Below, one piece after another: positions 35,025 to 43,386 of a stretch of DNA of 64,000 nt (positions are counted from its first letter, which is position 1; each line of letters opens with the position of its first letter). The stretch lies in contig JAIBBZ010000001.1 in assembly GCA_019694435.1 (NCBI GenBank), forward strand, positions 372,001 to 436,000, written 5' to 3'. A program made the position numbers and the translations under genes. This DNA is from Pirellulales bacterium. GTDB lineage: Bacteria; Planctomycetota; Planctomycetia; Pirellulales; JAEUIK01. The notes beneath the pieces are model-generated. The model made no database searches and had not been told where the DNA came from. It was given only the letters and a program-made list of their open reading frames with translations.

Positions 35025-36965
35025 CTAGACGCCCGCGACGGCCTGCTGGCTCAATTCGTGCACGGCGTCGATCAGGGCTCGCACGTGGTCGACCGGCGTC
35101 TGCGGCAGGACGCCGTGCCCCAGGTTGAAGATGTGTCCCGCCCGGCCGCCCACGCGCCGCAAGATCGCCTCGGCGCGGTCGCGGATATACGCGGGCTCGG
35201 CCAACAGCACCAACGGGTCGAGGTTGCCTTGGATCGCGCGGTCGTGGCCTACCAGCCGCCACGCTTCATCGATCTCGATCCGCCAATCGGCACCGATCAC
35301 CGCGCCGCCAGCCTCGGCCAGCAGCGGCAGCAACGACGGATTCCCCGTAGCGAAATTGATCACCGGCACCCCCGGCGTGACGCCCTCGATCACGGCCCGG
35401 GTAAACGGCAACACGTAGCGTCGATAGTCGTCGGGCCCCAGGCAGCCGACCCAACTATCGAACAATTGCACGGCCTGGGCACCGGCGGCGATCTGCGCAT
35501 TGAGATAGCGCGTCACGGCCCGGGCCAGCCGGCCGAGAATTGCCTGCCAGGCGCCTTCGTCGCCGTACATCAGCGTCTTGGTGTGCAGATAGTTGCGGCT
35601 CGATCCGCCTTCGATCGCATAGCTGGCCAAGGTAAACGGCGCGCCGGCGAACCCGATCACCGGCAAATGGGCGGGCAGGCCTGCGCGCGTCTGGCGAACC
35701 GTCTCCATGACGAACGACAGGCTGTCGACGCTTTCCAACTCGAGCACGCGATCGACGTCGGCCGCCGCGCGGACTGGGTTGTGAATCACAGGCCCCTCGC
35801 CGGCGGCGAATTCCAGGTCGAATCCGAGTGGCTCGAGGATCGGCAATAAGTCGGAAAAAATGATCGCCGCGTCGACACCCAGCCGTGCGACCGAATTGAT
35901 CATCACTTCGGCCGACAGCGCGGGATCCTTGCACAGCTCGAGAAAGCTGACCCGCGAGCGGATCGCGCGGTATTCCGGCAGATAGCGCCCGGCCTGCCGC
36001 ATCAGCCAGATCGGCGTATAGGGCACCGGCTCGAGCCGCGTCGCGCGCATGAACGGGCTGTCGTACCAGGCTGCCTGCGCAGGCGCAGTCGCCGTGGTCA
36101 CGGCCTCGAGTCGCGCGGCCAGTTGCGCCTTGCGCGCCAGGATGCCGGCGCTGCGCTCGGCCGCCTCGCGCACCAGGTGGCCCATCTTCGGATGTTCGGG
36201 CTCCAAGTCGACCGGCAGCCCCAGCTCGCGCAGCGTCTCGCTCATGGTCGGGCCGATCGAGGCCACGACGGCGCGCGACAGGCCTGCGCGGACCTCAGGC
36301 TCGATCCGCAACCGCTCGGCCACGGCGAGCAGGTTGTGTACCTGGTTGCTGCTGGTGAACAACACCACCTGCCGCTCGCCCGCGGCCAGGGCTCGGGCAT
36401 TCGCCTCGAGCGGGGCGACGTCCGCGGGCAGCTCCCAGCGATAAGTCACCAGGGGTTCGGCCCGGGCGCCGCGCGCCGCCAGGCCAACGAGCAAGTGCCG
36501 GTTCGAGACGCCATACTCCTGCACGGCCACGCGGCGGCCGTCGAGCGGCACTTCGCGATCGAGCACGTCCAGCAAATCGCGCCAGGTGTTCGGCTCGGGA
36601 ATGCGATAGGTCGGTTCGACCCCCCATTGCTTGAGCACTGCCACAGGCTTGGGACCGCGCGCGACGGTCGTGACGCGGCGCAGCGCGTCCAGAAACTCGT
36701 CGCGCGACACCTGGCCCTCGATCTGCTGGCCGAGCATGTTGGTGCCCACGCCGGTCATGAAGATCACCAGGTCGAACTCGCCGGCGATCAACCGGCGAGC
36801 CAGGGCCACCGCCTCGGGATTCTCCGCCAGCGGCACCTCACGCATCGAGGGGCTGACATGCGGGACCCCCCCGAACTTCTCGATCAACCGGCCCAGTTCC
36901 TCGGCCCGGCGGCTTTCGAAAGCGGCCACTTGCAGGCCGGCAAAATCAGGCGCAACTTCGGTCAT
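35025..36965 (-). CDS. Fusion of uroporphyrinogen-III synthase (HemD) and uroporphyrinogen decarboxylase (HemE)
   Basis: One 646-codon frame covers two successive steps of heme synthesis. Residues 1-~270 are HemD-like: two Rossmann-type halves, with FTSSNQVHNLL near 203 and the C-terminal IGPTMSETLRELGLPVDL near 237. HemD closes and flips ring D of hydroxymethylbilane. Residues ~300-646 are full-length HemE, which removes four carboxyl groups. It has the signature MRQAGRYLPEYR at 322-333, catalytic D372 in IIFSDLLPILEPLG, GFAGAPFTLASY and the C-terminal GHGVLPQTPVDHV. A 30-residue Ala-rich linker joins them with no stop or frameshift. HemE normally begins near where this one's second domain does. 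The gene is divergent from a helical-repeat protein and far from other heme genes. Confidence 0.92.
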   Translation of the reverse strand: MTEVAPDFAGLQVAAFESRRAEELGRLIEKFGGVPHVSPSMREVPLAENPEAVALARRLIAGEFDLVIFMTGVGTNMLGQQIEGQVSRDEFLDALRRVTTVARGPKPVAVLKQWGVEPTYRIPEPNTWRDLLDVLDREVPLDGRRVAVQEYGVSNRHLLVGLAARGARAEPLVTYRWELPADVAPLEANARALAAGERQVVLFTSSNQVHNLLAVAERLRIEPEVRAGLSRAVVASIGPTMSETLRELGLPVDLEPEHPKMGHLVREAAERSAGILARKAQLAARLEAVTTATAPAQAAWYDSPFMRATRLEPVPYTPIWLMRQAGRYLPEYRAIRSRVSFLELCKDPALSAEVMINSVARLGVDAAIIFSDLLPILEPLGFDLEFAAGEGPVIHNPVRAAADVDRVLELESVDSLSFVMETVRQTRAGLPAHLPVIGFAGAPFTLASYAIEGGSSRNYLHTKTLMYGDEGAWQAILGRLARAVTRYLNAQIAAGAQAVQLFDSWVGCLGPDDYRRYVLPFTRAVIEGVTPGVPVINFATGNPSLLPLLAEAGGAVIGADWRIEIDEAWRLVGHDRAIQGNLDPLVLLAEPAYIRDRAEAILRRVGGRAGHIFNLGHGVLPQTPVDHVRALIDAVHELSQQAVAGV

Positions 36966-37098
36966 GGGGCAAGCGGCAAACAGCGAGGGCGCGGGCAGGA
37001 ACGGTTCAGTCGGTTCATGCTAGCCCAGTCGTTTTCAGTCGTCGACCGCGCAGCTACGATCAACGGCAACACGCCCACACCCCCTTGAAGCAGCGCCG

Positions 37099-38253
37099 AT
37101 GTCCGATCCGTTCTACGATCAATTTTCCCGCGACCTGGTGGCAGGCGGCGTCGATTCGGCCTTGGCCGCCCTGGCCGTCGGCCTGGCCGAAGCCGGGCGC
37201 GGCCCGGAGCTGTTCGAAGTGCGCCTGATGCAGGCCCGTGCGGCGCTAGGGTTGCCCTTGGCCTCGGGCACCACGCTCGACGAGCTGCCCGACGTCCCGC
37301 GTGCGCAGCTGGAAGAGCGCTATCTGGCCGCATGCCGCGAGGTAGGCCATTTGCTCCTGGCTCGCGGCGAGATTCCCATGGCCTGGCGCTATTTACGCGT
37401 CGTCGGCGACCGCGAGGCCACGGCCCAGGCGATGCGCACGGCAACGCCCGCCGACGACCAGATTGCGGCTTGGATCGAAATCGGGCTGGTCGAAGGAGTC
37501 GCGCCCGAACTGGGTTTTGAGCTGCTCCTGGCCCATTACGGCACCTGCCAGGCGATTACGACCTACGACGCCCAGGTCCACGGGCGGCCCCGCGCCCAGC
37601 AGCAGGCGATCGCCGGGGTGCTCGTGCGCCGGCTGCACGGCGACCTGGTCGACAACGTGCGATCCGATCTGGAACGCCGCGGCGTGGCCTGGTCGGGAAC
37701 TTCGCTCACCGAGGCGCTGGCGCTCGATCCCGAGCTGCTGGCCGACAACAACTACCACATCGACACGTCGCACCTGGCGGCCGTGGTGCGATTTGCCCGG
37801 GTGCTCGACGATCCGGCGACGCTACGGTTGGCGCTCGATCTGGCCGAGTACGGTCGGGCATTGGCGCCGGCGTACCATTACCGCGGCGAGGTGCCGTTCG
37901 AGGACGTTTACACCGCCAGCCGGCTCTACTTTGCCGCCAGCCTGGGACAAGACGTCGACGAGGCCTTGAGCTACTTCCGCGCTCAGGTCGAAGCCGCCGC
38001 GAGCGATCACGCCCGCGCCGTGGCGGCAGAGGTTTACGTGGCGCTGTTGGCCCGTACGGGCCGCGCGCGCGAGGCGTTCGACGTGGCGATCGAGCGATTA
38101 CCCTCGCCCTGGCACGGTAGCGCCTTGGTCGATTCCCTGGCCGAACTCGCCCAGCAGGCCGGTCGCGTCGACGATTGGGCAGCGATCTGCCGCGAGCGCG
38201 GCGACCTGCTCGGATATGCCGCGGCACAGGCCGCGAGCCGTGCGGCCAGGTGA
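37099..38253 (+). CDS. Helical-repeat protein of unknown function
   Basis: The 384-residue product is almost all helical and lacks a signal peptide or membrane segment. Several phrases look like TPR-type pairs, for example LEERYLAACREVGHLLLARGEIPMAWRYLR and YVALLARTGRAREAFDVAIE. A middle block contains IDTSHLAAVVRFARVLDDP and AYHYRGEVPFEDVYTASRLYF, which are polar and aromatic enough for a ligand or metal site (D and H pairs). I do not recognise the family. Its start is 133 bases from the divergent HemD-HemE gene. Confidence 0.7.
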   Translation: MSDPFYDQFSRDLVAGGVDSALAALAVGLAEAGRGPELFEVRLMQARAALGLPLASGTTLDELPDVPRAQLEERYLAACREVGHLLLARGEIPMAWRYLRVVGDREATAQAMRTATPADDQIAAWIEIGLVEGVAPELGFELLLAHYGTCQAITTYDAQVHGRPRAQQQAIAGVLVRRLHGDLVDNVRSDLERRGVAWSGTSLTEALALDPELLADNNYHIDTSHLAAVVRFARVLDDPATLRLALDLAEYGRALAPAYHYRGEVPFEDVYTASRLYFAASLGQDVDEALSYFRAQVEAAASDHARAVAAEVYVALLARTGRAREAFDVAIERLPSPWHGSALVDSLAELAQQAGRVDDWAAICRERGDLLGYAAAQAASRAAR

Positions 38254-38321
38254 GTCGAGGCCGCCGCGGGCCGCTGCACTCTATCGCGAAAGGGCGCAGC
38301 TCGCGTGGCCCGGTCGGCCAC

Positions 38322-38366
38322 AAAAAAAGAACGGCCCGCCTGAAGTTGTAACCTCAGGCGGGCCGT
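38322..38366 (-). terminator. Strong intrinsic terminator of the Cys-rich protein gene
   Basis: A perfect 13-bp stem (38331-38343 with 38354-38366, ACGGCCCGCCTGA and its complement) has a ten-base loop. On the minus strand it is followed by TTCTTTTTTTG. It begins 29 bases after the Cys-rich stop, and the opposite strand lacks a T-run. Confidence 0.95.
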
Positions 38367-38395
38367 GTTGCTTTCAGGCGAGTGCGAGACTCGTC

Positions 38396-39379
38396 TTAGT
38401 TGCGGAGCACCACGCTGCCGGTGCGAGCCTTGACCACGCGACGGGCGCCTTGGATCGAAGCCGAGGCATCCGGGGTCGGGGCAGGCGGCATCGGAGCCGA
38501 CTCTTCAGCAGCCGGGGCGGGCTGACCAGCCGGAGCAGCACCGCTGCAGCCGCTGTTGCAAGCGCCGCAGGCCGGAGCACAGCAAGCCGGAGCCGAGCAG
38601 CAGGTCGTGCAAGCGCTCTCGCAGCACGACTTCTTGCAGCACTTCTTCTTGCAAGCGAAGATGTCCAAGAGGCAACCCTTGCGGCACTTCTTCTTGCAGC
38701 AGCTGTTGCAGCAGCTGTGGCAGCCGCTATCGCAGCAGCTGGCCGGAGCGCAGCAAGCCGGTTCGCAGGCCGGGGCACAGCAGGCCGGTTCGCAAGCCGC
38801 AGCACAGCAGGCCGGTTCGCAAGCCGGAGCACAGCAAGCCGGTTCGCAGGCCGGGGCACAGCAAGCGGGCTCGCACGCCGGAGCGCAGCAAGCGGGCTCA
38901 CAGGCCGGGGCACAGCAGGCGGGCTCGCAGCACGACTTGCAGCAGCTCTTCTTGCAGCAGTGGCCGCAATCGAACATGCCCTTCAGGCCGCAGAACAGGT
39001 CGCAGCGCTTCTTGCAGCACTTCTTCGCACAGCACTTCTTCTCGCAGCAGCTGGCCGGAGCGCAGCACGCCGGCTCACAGGCCGGAGCACAGCAGGCCGG
39101 TTCGCAAGCCGGAGCACAGCAAGCCGGCTCGCACGCCGGAGCACAGCAAGCCGCCGCCGGAGCGCAGCAGCCCGGGTCCGCCGTGCAGCAGTTCGCTGGC
39201 GCACAGCACGAAGCTTCGGCCGCGCAGCAGCTGGGCTCGCAGCAGCTCGCCTCACAGCAGCTGCCGCAGCCCGAGTGGCAATTCAGGCCAAGCATGCGAT
39301 CCAAGAGCTCGAAACCGAAGCTCTGGGTACACAGGCCAACGCTCACCACGAGCGCCCCAAAGAGCATTCGCATCTTCAT
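38396..39379 (-). CDS. Secreted cysteine-rich repeat protein
   Basis: The 327-residue product has a signal peptide ([18 protein letters not shown]) and then about 80 cysteines, a quarter of all residues. The core is a nine-residue unit, CCAPACEPA, in two arrays: three copies near residues 75-105, and about six near 145-205, where one is CCAAACEPA. Between and after the arrays are Lys-rich modules such as [16 protein letters not shown] and [10 protein letters not shown]. The C-terminal ~60 residues are Pro/Ala-rich and end [23 protein letters not shown] ten bases before ATG 39379, a terminator and codon use close to its neighbours argue for real, possibly strong, expression. A disulfide-linked envelope layer or a metal-binding protein are both possible; I cannot choose from sequence. 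The opposite-strand open frames are antisense artefacts of the repeats. Confidence 0.85.
   Translation of the reverse strand: MKMRMLFGALVVSVGLCTQSFGFELLDRMLGLNCHSGCGSCCEASCCEPSCCAAEASCCAPANCCTADPGCCAPAAACCAPACEPACCAPACEPACCAPACEPACCAPASCCEKKCCAKKCCKKRCDLFCGLKGMFDCGHCCKKSCCKSCCEPACCAPACEPACCAPACEPACCAPACEPACCAPACEPACCAAACEPACCAPACEPACCAPASCCDSGCHSCCNSCCKKKCRKGCLLDIFACKKKCCKKSCCESACTTCCSAPACCAPACGACNSGCSGAAPAGQPAPAAEESAPMPPAPTPDASASIQGARRVVKARTGSVVLRN
38740..38933 (-). repeat. Second 27-bp repeat array of the Cys-rich gene
   Basis: About seven units of 27 bases encoding CCAPACEPA-type repeats. Units differ mainly at synonymous positions (GCC/GCA/GCG), so protein sequence is conserved more than DNA. 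Confidence 0.9.
39054..39150 (-). repeat. First 27-bp repeat array of the Cys-rich gene
   Basis: About three and a half units of the same 27-base period, separated from the second array by Lys/Cys modules. Confidence 0.88.
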
Positions 39380-40006
39380 TGAGGAACGTCTCCTTCTACG
39401 AAACATTGGGGTAGCGCGCATCCCAAAAAACGAACAAAATTCTCGCACCGGACAACGGTGCGCTTGGGGACGAACACTCCATCCTTGGTATGTCGAGCCA
39501 CGGGCCCGCAGGGGGCGCACGACTCGGTCAAGCGCGGGGTTGGTAACCGTCAGGTGGGTCGAGCCGCTCGAAGCGACTCGGATCTGGCTGGTCGGCTGCA
39601 CGACTTCGGCCGCCACGTCGTGTCCCTGACGCGCGGCCGTCGCCTGCACAGCCCTTCTATGGGTTGGATCCCCTGCCAGGCATGCGCTTGCGCAGCCTTC
39701 AGGGACACCTACCGTATCGGCGACCGTTTCCAGACCCCTTGAGAGCCGGAAGTAATTTTCAGCAAATGGTTTAACGCTCGCGTTACGCAGACCTTGCCGT
39801 GCGGCGAAAGTGGTCAAACCTTGCCGATTGGCCGAGCCGCTAGCAGCCGTTTTGGCCCCGGGAGGTCTCGCCAATTTGCCCGACCCGAACGCCGCGCCGA
39901 CGGATCGTCCACGAGTAGTTCGCGCCCTAGGGCGCGGGTATGGTGGGGCAAAACCCGATCACTGCACGGGCGCGCCGAGCCACGGCTCGCCGGGAGATTC
40001 TTCGCG
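39380..40006. other. 627-base intergenic region upstream of the Cys-rich and cupin genes
   Basis: It holds the strong ribosome site of the Cys-rich gene (AGAAGGAG on the minus strand, 39390-39397) and the hairpin described next. An AT-richer patch lies near 39750-39785, which is a candidate promoter zone with no clear hexamers. The several open frames do not look coding. Confidence 0.5.
39445..39461 (-). other. Short hairpin followed by T-rich tract in the Cys-rich leader
   Basis: GCACCG and CGGTGC pair across a five-base loop. On the minus strand the stem is followed by GAGAATTTTGTTCGTTTTTT, 66 bases before the ATG of the Cys-rich gene. It could be a weak attenuator; the stem is only six pairs. 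Confidence 0.4.
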
Positions 40007-40369
40007 ATGCGCACAGCCGGCAAATCTTCGTACGAAGTCGTCGACTTTGCGGGCATCGAACCCGTGCCCTGCCCCTGCGGCGCGAGCCGCCGAGCGCTGG
40101 AAAACGTGGCTGATTTTCCCGGCACCTTGCACCAGGTGGACGTCACCGAAGACGCGCAACTGCATTACCACCGCAACTTGACGGAGACCTATTACATCCT
40201 CGAGTGCGGCCCCGACGCGCGGCTCCAACTCGACGACGAATTCGTCGCGCTGCGGCCGGGCATGTGCGTCGTCATTCGGCCGGGCGTGCGCCACCGGGCC
40301 ATCGGACGGATGAAGATCCTCAACATCGTCCATCCCAAGTTCGATCCCCGCGACGAGTGGTTCGATTGA
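40007..40369 (+). CDS. Small single-domain cupin protein
   Basis: The 120-residue protein is one cupin barrel. The metal ligands of motif 1 are H53, H55 and E60 (LHYHRNLTETYYILE), and H96 of motif 2 lies in IRPGVRHRAIG. Such small cupins bind a divalent metal and act as sugar isomerases, oxygenases or regulators; none can be chosen. The first 30 residues carry a CPCG pair. GGGAG ten bases before the ATG supports this start over the longer open frame from 39794. It stands alone. Confidence 0.8.
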   Translation: MRTAGKSSYEVVDFAGIEPVPCPCGASRRALENVADFPGTLHQVDVTEDAQLHYHRNLTETYYILECGPDARLQLDDEFVALRPGMCVVIRPGVRHRAIGRMKILNIVHPKFDPRDEWFD

Positions 40370-40750
40370 GCAGCCAAGTTGCGGGTCTCGACCTGGACTG
40401 CACCTCGAACGGTGGCGCCCAGCCCCGGAGATGCGATCGGGGCCTCTCGGCCGCGTTGCGCGTACCTAGCGCCTCGGTGGAAGGATCGCGGCAAATCATG
40501 CTCGGCCCTCGAAGGCCTGGTGAAAATTAAGGGTGACTAGCTCCAATAGGGGGCGAAAAGGCGGGCAGAAACGTCGCAATTCTCGCCGAAACTTGCCTGG
40601 GCACAGGGGGGCGCTTATCTTGGCGGGTAAGCTCGGGCCGTGGCGTGAAGGCTGCGGCCTGGGCAATCTTGAGCGAGTGTCCTGGCTGAGTGTGCCGGGG
40701 CCCGTCAACGTACCCGCCTCCGGCGCCCACCCACGCAGAAATAGCTCCCT
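40370..40750. other. 381-base gap before the PQQ-propeller genes
   Basis: No gene, clear promoter or hairpin of quality is visible. A run AAAATTAAGGGTGACTAG near 40522 is the only AT-rich spot. Confidence 0.45.
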
Positions 40751-43300
40751 ATGAATGCTCCCATCACCGCGCGGTCGGCAGGCCGCATGCTGTGGGGTTC
40801 GTGTTGTCTCGCGTTGCTGTTGACCCTGGTCCCCGGCCGGCTGTCGGCCGCGACCCCGGACCCGATGGATTGGCCCAGTTGGCGCGGGCCGGAGCAAAAC
40901 GGCATCTCGCGTGAGACGGGCCTGATCGAGAGCTGGTCGCCCGAGGGCGAAAACCTGCTCTGGAAGCGGACCGACATCGGCACGATCAGCTCGCCCATCG
41001 TTCTGCGCGGCAAGATGTACACGCTCTGCCGCGACGAGCCCGGCACGCCGCGCGAGCGTGAAAAGGTGGTGTGCGTCGACGCCGCCAGCGGCAAGACGAT
41101 CTGGGAAAACAAGTTCAACGTCTTCCTGTCGGACGTGCCCAAGGAGCGCGTCGCCTGGAGCGCGTGTGTCGGCGATCCGGAGACGGGTCACATCTATGCG
41201 ATGGGCGTGTGCGGTTTCTTCCAGTGTCTGGACGGCGAAACGGGCAAGACGCTCTGGAGCCGGTCGCTGAGCGAAGAGCTCGGCTTGCTGTCGACCTATG
41301 GCGGCCGCACGAACACGCCGATCGTGTTCGAAGACCTGGTCATCATCAGCGCGGTGGTGATCGGCTGGGGCGACATGGCCCGCCCGACGCATCGCTTCAT
41401 GGCCCTCGACAAGCAAACCGGCGAGGTGCGCTGGTTCAACGGCACCAAGCCGCTGCCCGAGGACACGACCTATAGCACCCCGGTGGTCGGCGTGGTCGGC
41501 GGTCAGGCCGTGATGATCTTCGGCTCGGGCGACGGCGGCCTCTGGGCCTTTCAGCCGCGCACGGGCAAACAGGTCTGGAGCTACCAGCTTTCGCGCCGCG
41601 GCGTCAACACGTCGCCGATCCTGATCGGCGAAACCGTTTATTGCGGGCACAGCGAAGAAAACCCCGAAGACAGCACGATGGGCTCGCTGGCGGCCGTCAA
41701 CGCGCTGGGCACCGGCGACATCACCAAGACGGGCGAAATCTGGCGGATCAAGGAACTCGGAATCGGCAAGAGCTCGCCGCTGGCCGTCGACGATCGGTTG
41801 TACGTCGTCGACGACTCGGCCGGCTTGTTCGTGGTCGATGCCGCCAAAGGCAAGCTGATCGGCAAGAAGCAAAAACTCGGCACGATGATGCGGTCGAGTC
41901 TCGTCTGGGCCGACGGCCGGATCTACACCTGCGAAGCCAACGGCCGGTGGTGGATCTTCAAGCCGACCGAAAAGGGTCTCGAAGTCGTGCACAAAGTGCG
42001 GCTGCCGGCGGGCGAAGAAGTGCTCGGGTCGCCGGCCGTGTCGCATGGTCGCATTTATCTGCCTTCGACCGGTGCGATCTATTGCCTCGGCAAGAAAGAC
42101 GCCAAGCCGCAAGCCACGCCGATCCCGGCGCCGGCGGCTGAAACTCCTGTCGCGGACGACAAGACGCCGGCCTTGGTCCAGGTCGTGCCGGCCGAAGTGC
42201 TGATGAAGCCGGGCGCCAAGCAGGCCTTCCAGGTGCGGCTGTTCAACGCCAAGGGCCAATTGCTGGACACGCCCGCCAAGGCGACGTTCAGCGTCGCCGC
42301 CGGCGGCGCGATCGACTCGAGCGGCAATTTCGTAGCCGACAGCGTCGCCTCGCACCATGCGACGATCGTGACCGCCAAGGTGGGCGATCTGCAGGGTCAG
42401 GCGCGCGTGCGTGTGGTCCCGCCGTTGCCCTGGAAGTTCGACTTCGCCGGCGGCGAGATTCCGGTCACCTGGGTGGGCGTGCGCTACCGGCACATCACGC
42501 TCGACGAGAATCTCTTCGACAAACTAACCAAGGAAGCCCCCTTGGCCGGCAAGCTCTACGTGCACGCCTTGACCGAGTTCATCAACGGCGGCAAACCGCA
42601 GGTGAAGTTCGATGAGGCGCTGCCGCGGCAGACCTGGTCGGTGCTGATGCGCTACCTGGGCCTGGCGGACCAGGTCGGCAAGAACGTCGACGCCGCCAAG
42701 GCCGCGCTCGAGGCCCCGCTGGGCGTCCTCAAGCGCGAGAACATCCTGGCCAGTTGGACCTGGGGGAACGATCCCGCGGGCGGACCACAGTTGGTCATTC
42801 AGCGCGGGCCGCGCAAGTACGAAGGCAACGTCGTGGCCACCAAGATCACCACGATTCCCAAGGGCATGCGCAGCCAGGGCTGGATGGGCCACGTCGACAT
42901 GCACGACTACACCATCCAGGCCGACGTCCGCGGCGAAATCCGCGACAACAAGCTGCCCGACATGGGGCTCATCGCCCAACGCTACACGCTCGACCTGATG
43001 GGCGCGAGCCAGCAGTTGCAAATCCGTTCGTGGACGCCCGAGCTGGACCGGATGAGCAAGTCGGTTCCGTTCAAGTGGGAGCCGCACGTCTGGTACACGC
43101 TCAAGTTCCGGGCCAGCGTCGAGGACGGCGTCGCCGTGCTCCGCGGCAAGGTCTGGAAGCGCGGCGAGGCCGAGCCGAAGAACTGGACGGTCGAAGCCCG
43201 CGACGAGGTGGGCAACCTGACCGGCAGCCCCGGCCTGTTCGGCAACGCCACGAACGCCGAGATTTTCATCGACAACATCAGCGTCACGCCGAACGGCTGA
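40751..43300 (+). CDS. Secreted PQQ-like beta-propeller protein with extra C-terminal domains
   Basis: An 849-residue exported protein with a signal peptide ending near residue 34 (GRLSAATPD). Residues ~40-440 form an eight-bladed propeller of the quinoprotein type. Its blade motifs include WPSWRGPEQNG, VVCVDAASGKTIWE, FFQCLDGETGKTLW, ALDKQTGEVRW and AFQPRTGKQVW. An Ig-like region follows (~470-560), and a C-terminal part (~570-849) contains a jelly-roll-like LKFRASVEDGVAVLRGKVWKR. PQQ binding itself cannot be shown. Proteins of this class are very common in Planctomycetota and are taken to be extracytoplasmic binding scaffolds. It is followed 86 bases later by a second propeller protein. Confidence 0.88.
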   Translation: MNAPITARSAGRMLWGSCCLALLLTLVPGRLSAATPDPMDWPSWRGPEQNGISRETGLIESWSPEGENLLWKRTDIGTISSPIVLRGKMYTLCRDEPGTPREREKVVCVDAASGKTIWENKFNVFLSDVPKERVAWSACVGDPETGHIYAMGVCGFFQCLDGETGKTLWSRSLSEELGLLSTYGGRTNTPIVFEDLVIISAVVIGWGDMARPTHRFMALDKQTGEVRWFNGTKPLPEDTTYSTPVVGVVGGQAVMIFGSGDGGLWAFQPRTGKQVWSYQLSRRGVNTSPILIGETVYCGHSEENPEDSTMGSLAAVNALGTGDITKTGEIWRIKELGIGKSSPLAVDDRLYVVDDSAGLFVVDAAKGKLIGKKQKLGTMMRSSLVWADGRIYTCEANGRWWIFKPTEKGLEVVHKVRLPAGEEVLGSPAVSHGRIYLPSTGAIYCLGKKDAKPQATPIPAPAAETPVADDKTPALVQVVPAEVLMKPGAKQAFQVRLFNAKGQLLDTPAKATFSVAAGGAIDSSGNFVADSVASHHATIVTAKVGDLQGQARVRVVPPLPWKFDFAGGEIPVTWVGVRYRHITLDENLFDKLTKEAPLAGKLYVHALTEFINGGKPQVKFDEALPRQTWSVLMRYLGLADQVGKNVDAAKAALEAPLGVLKRENILASWTWGNDPAGGPQLVIQRGPRKYEGNVVATKITTIPKGMRSQGWMGHVDMHDYTIQADVRGEIRDNKLPDMGLIAQRYTLDLMGASQQLQIRSWTPELDRMSKSVPFKWEPHVWYTLKFRASVEDGVAVLRGKVWKRGEAEPKNWTVEARDEVGNLTGSPGLFGNATNAEIFIDNISVTPNG

Positions 43301-43386
43301 ACGGCGCACCGGTTGGGTGCCCGGCCGCGGCGTTGTGTTCCGCATCTGTCCATTTGATTAACCGCCTGCTCGCTAAAAGGTTCGCC

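Noticed and set aside
39054-39150. Period-27 repeats as a CRISPR array
   Set aside because: There are no spacers. The units are contiguous, in frame and encode CCAPACEPA.
38216-39382. 388-codon open frame of Ala/Gly/Arg repeats over the Cys-rich gene
   Set aside because: Frame shadow of the same repeats; it has no start site evidence and runs over the terminator stem.
38556-39629. Open frame reading [10 protein letters not shown] repeats opposite the Cys-rich gene
   Set aside because: It is the complement of the same 27-base repeat. It lacks a signal peptide, a ribosome site and a terminator, all of which the minus strand has.
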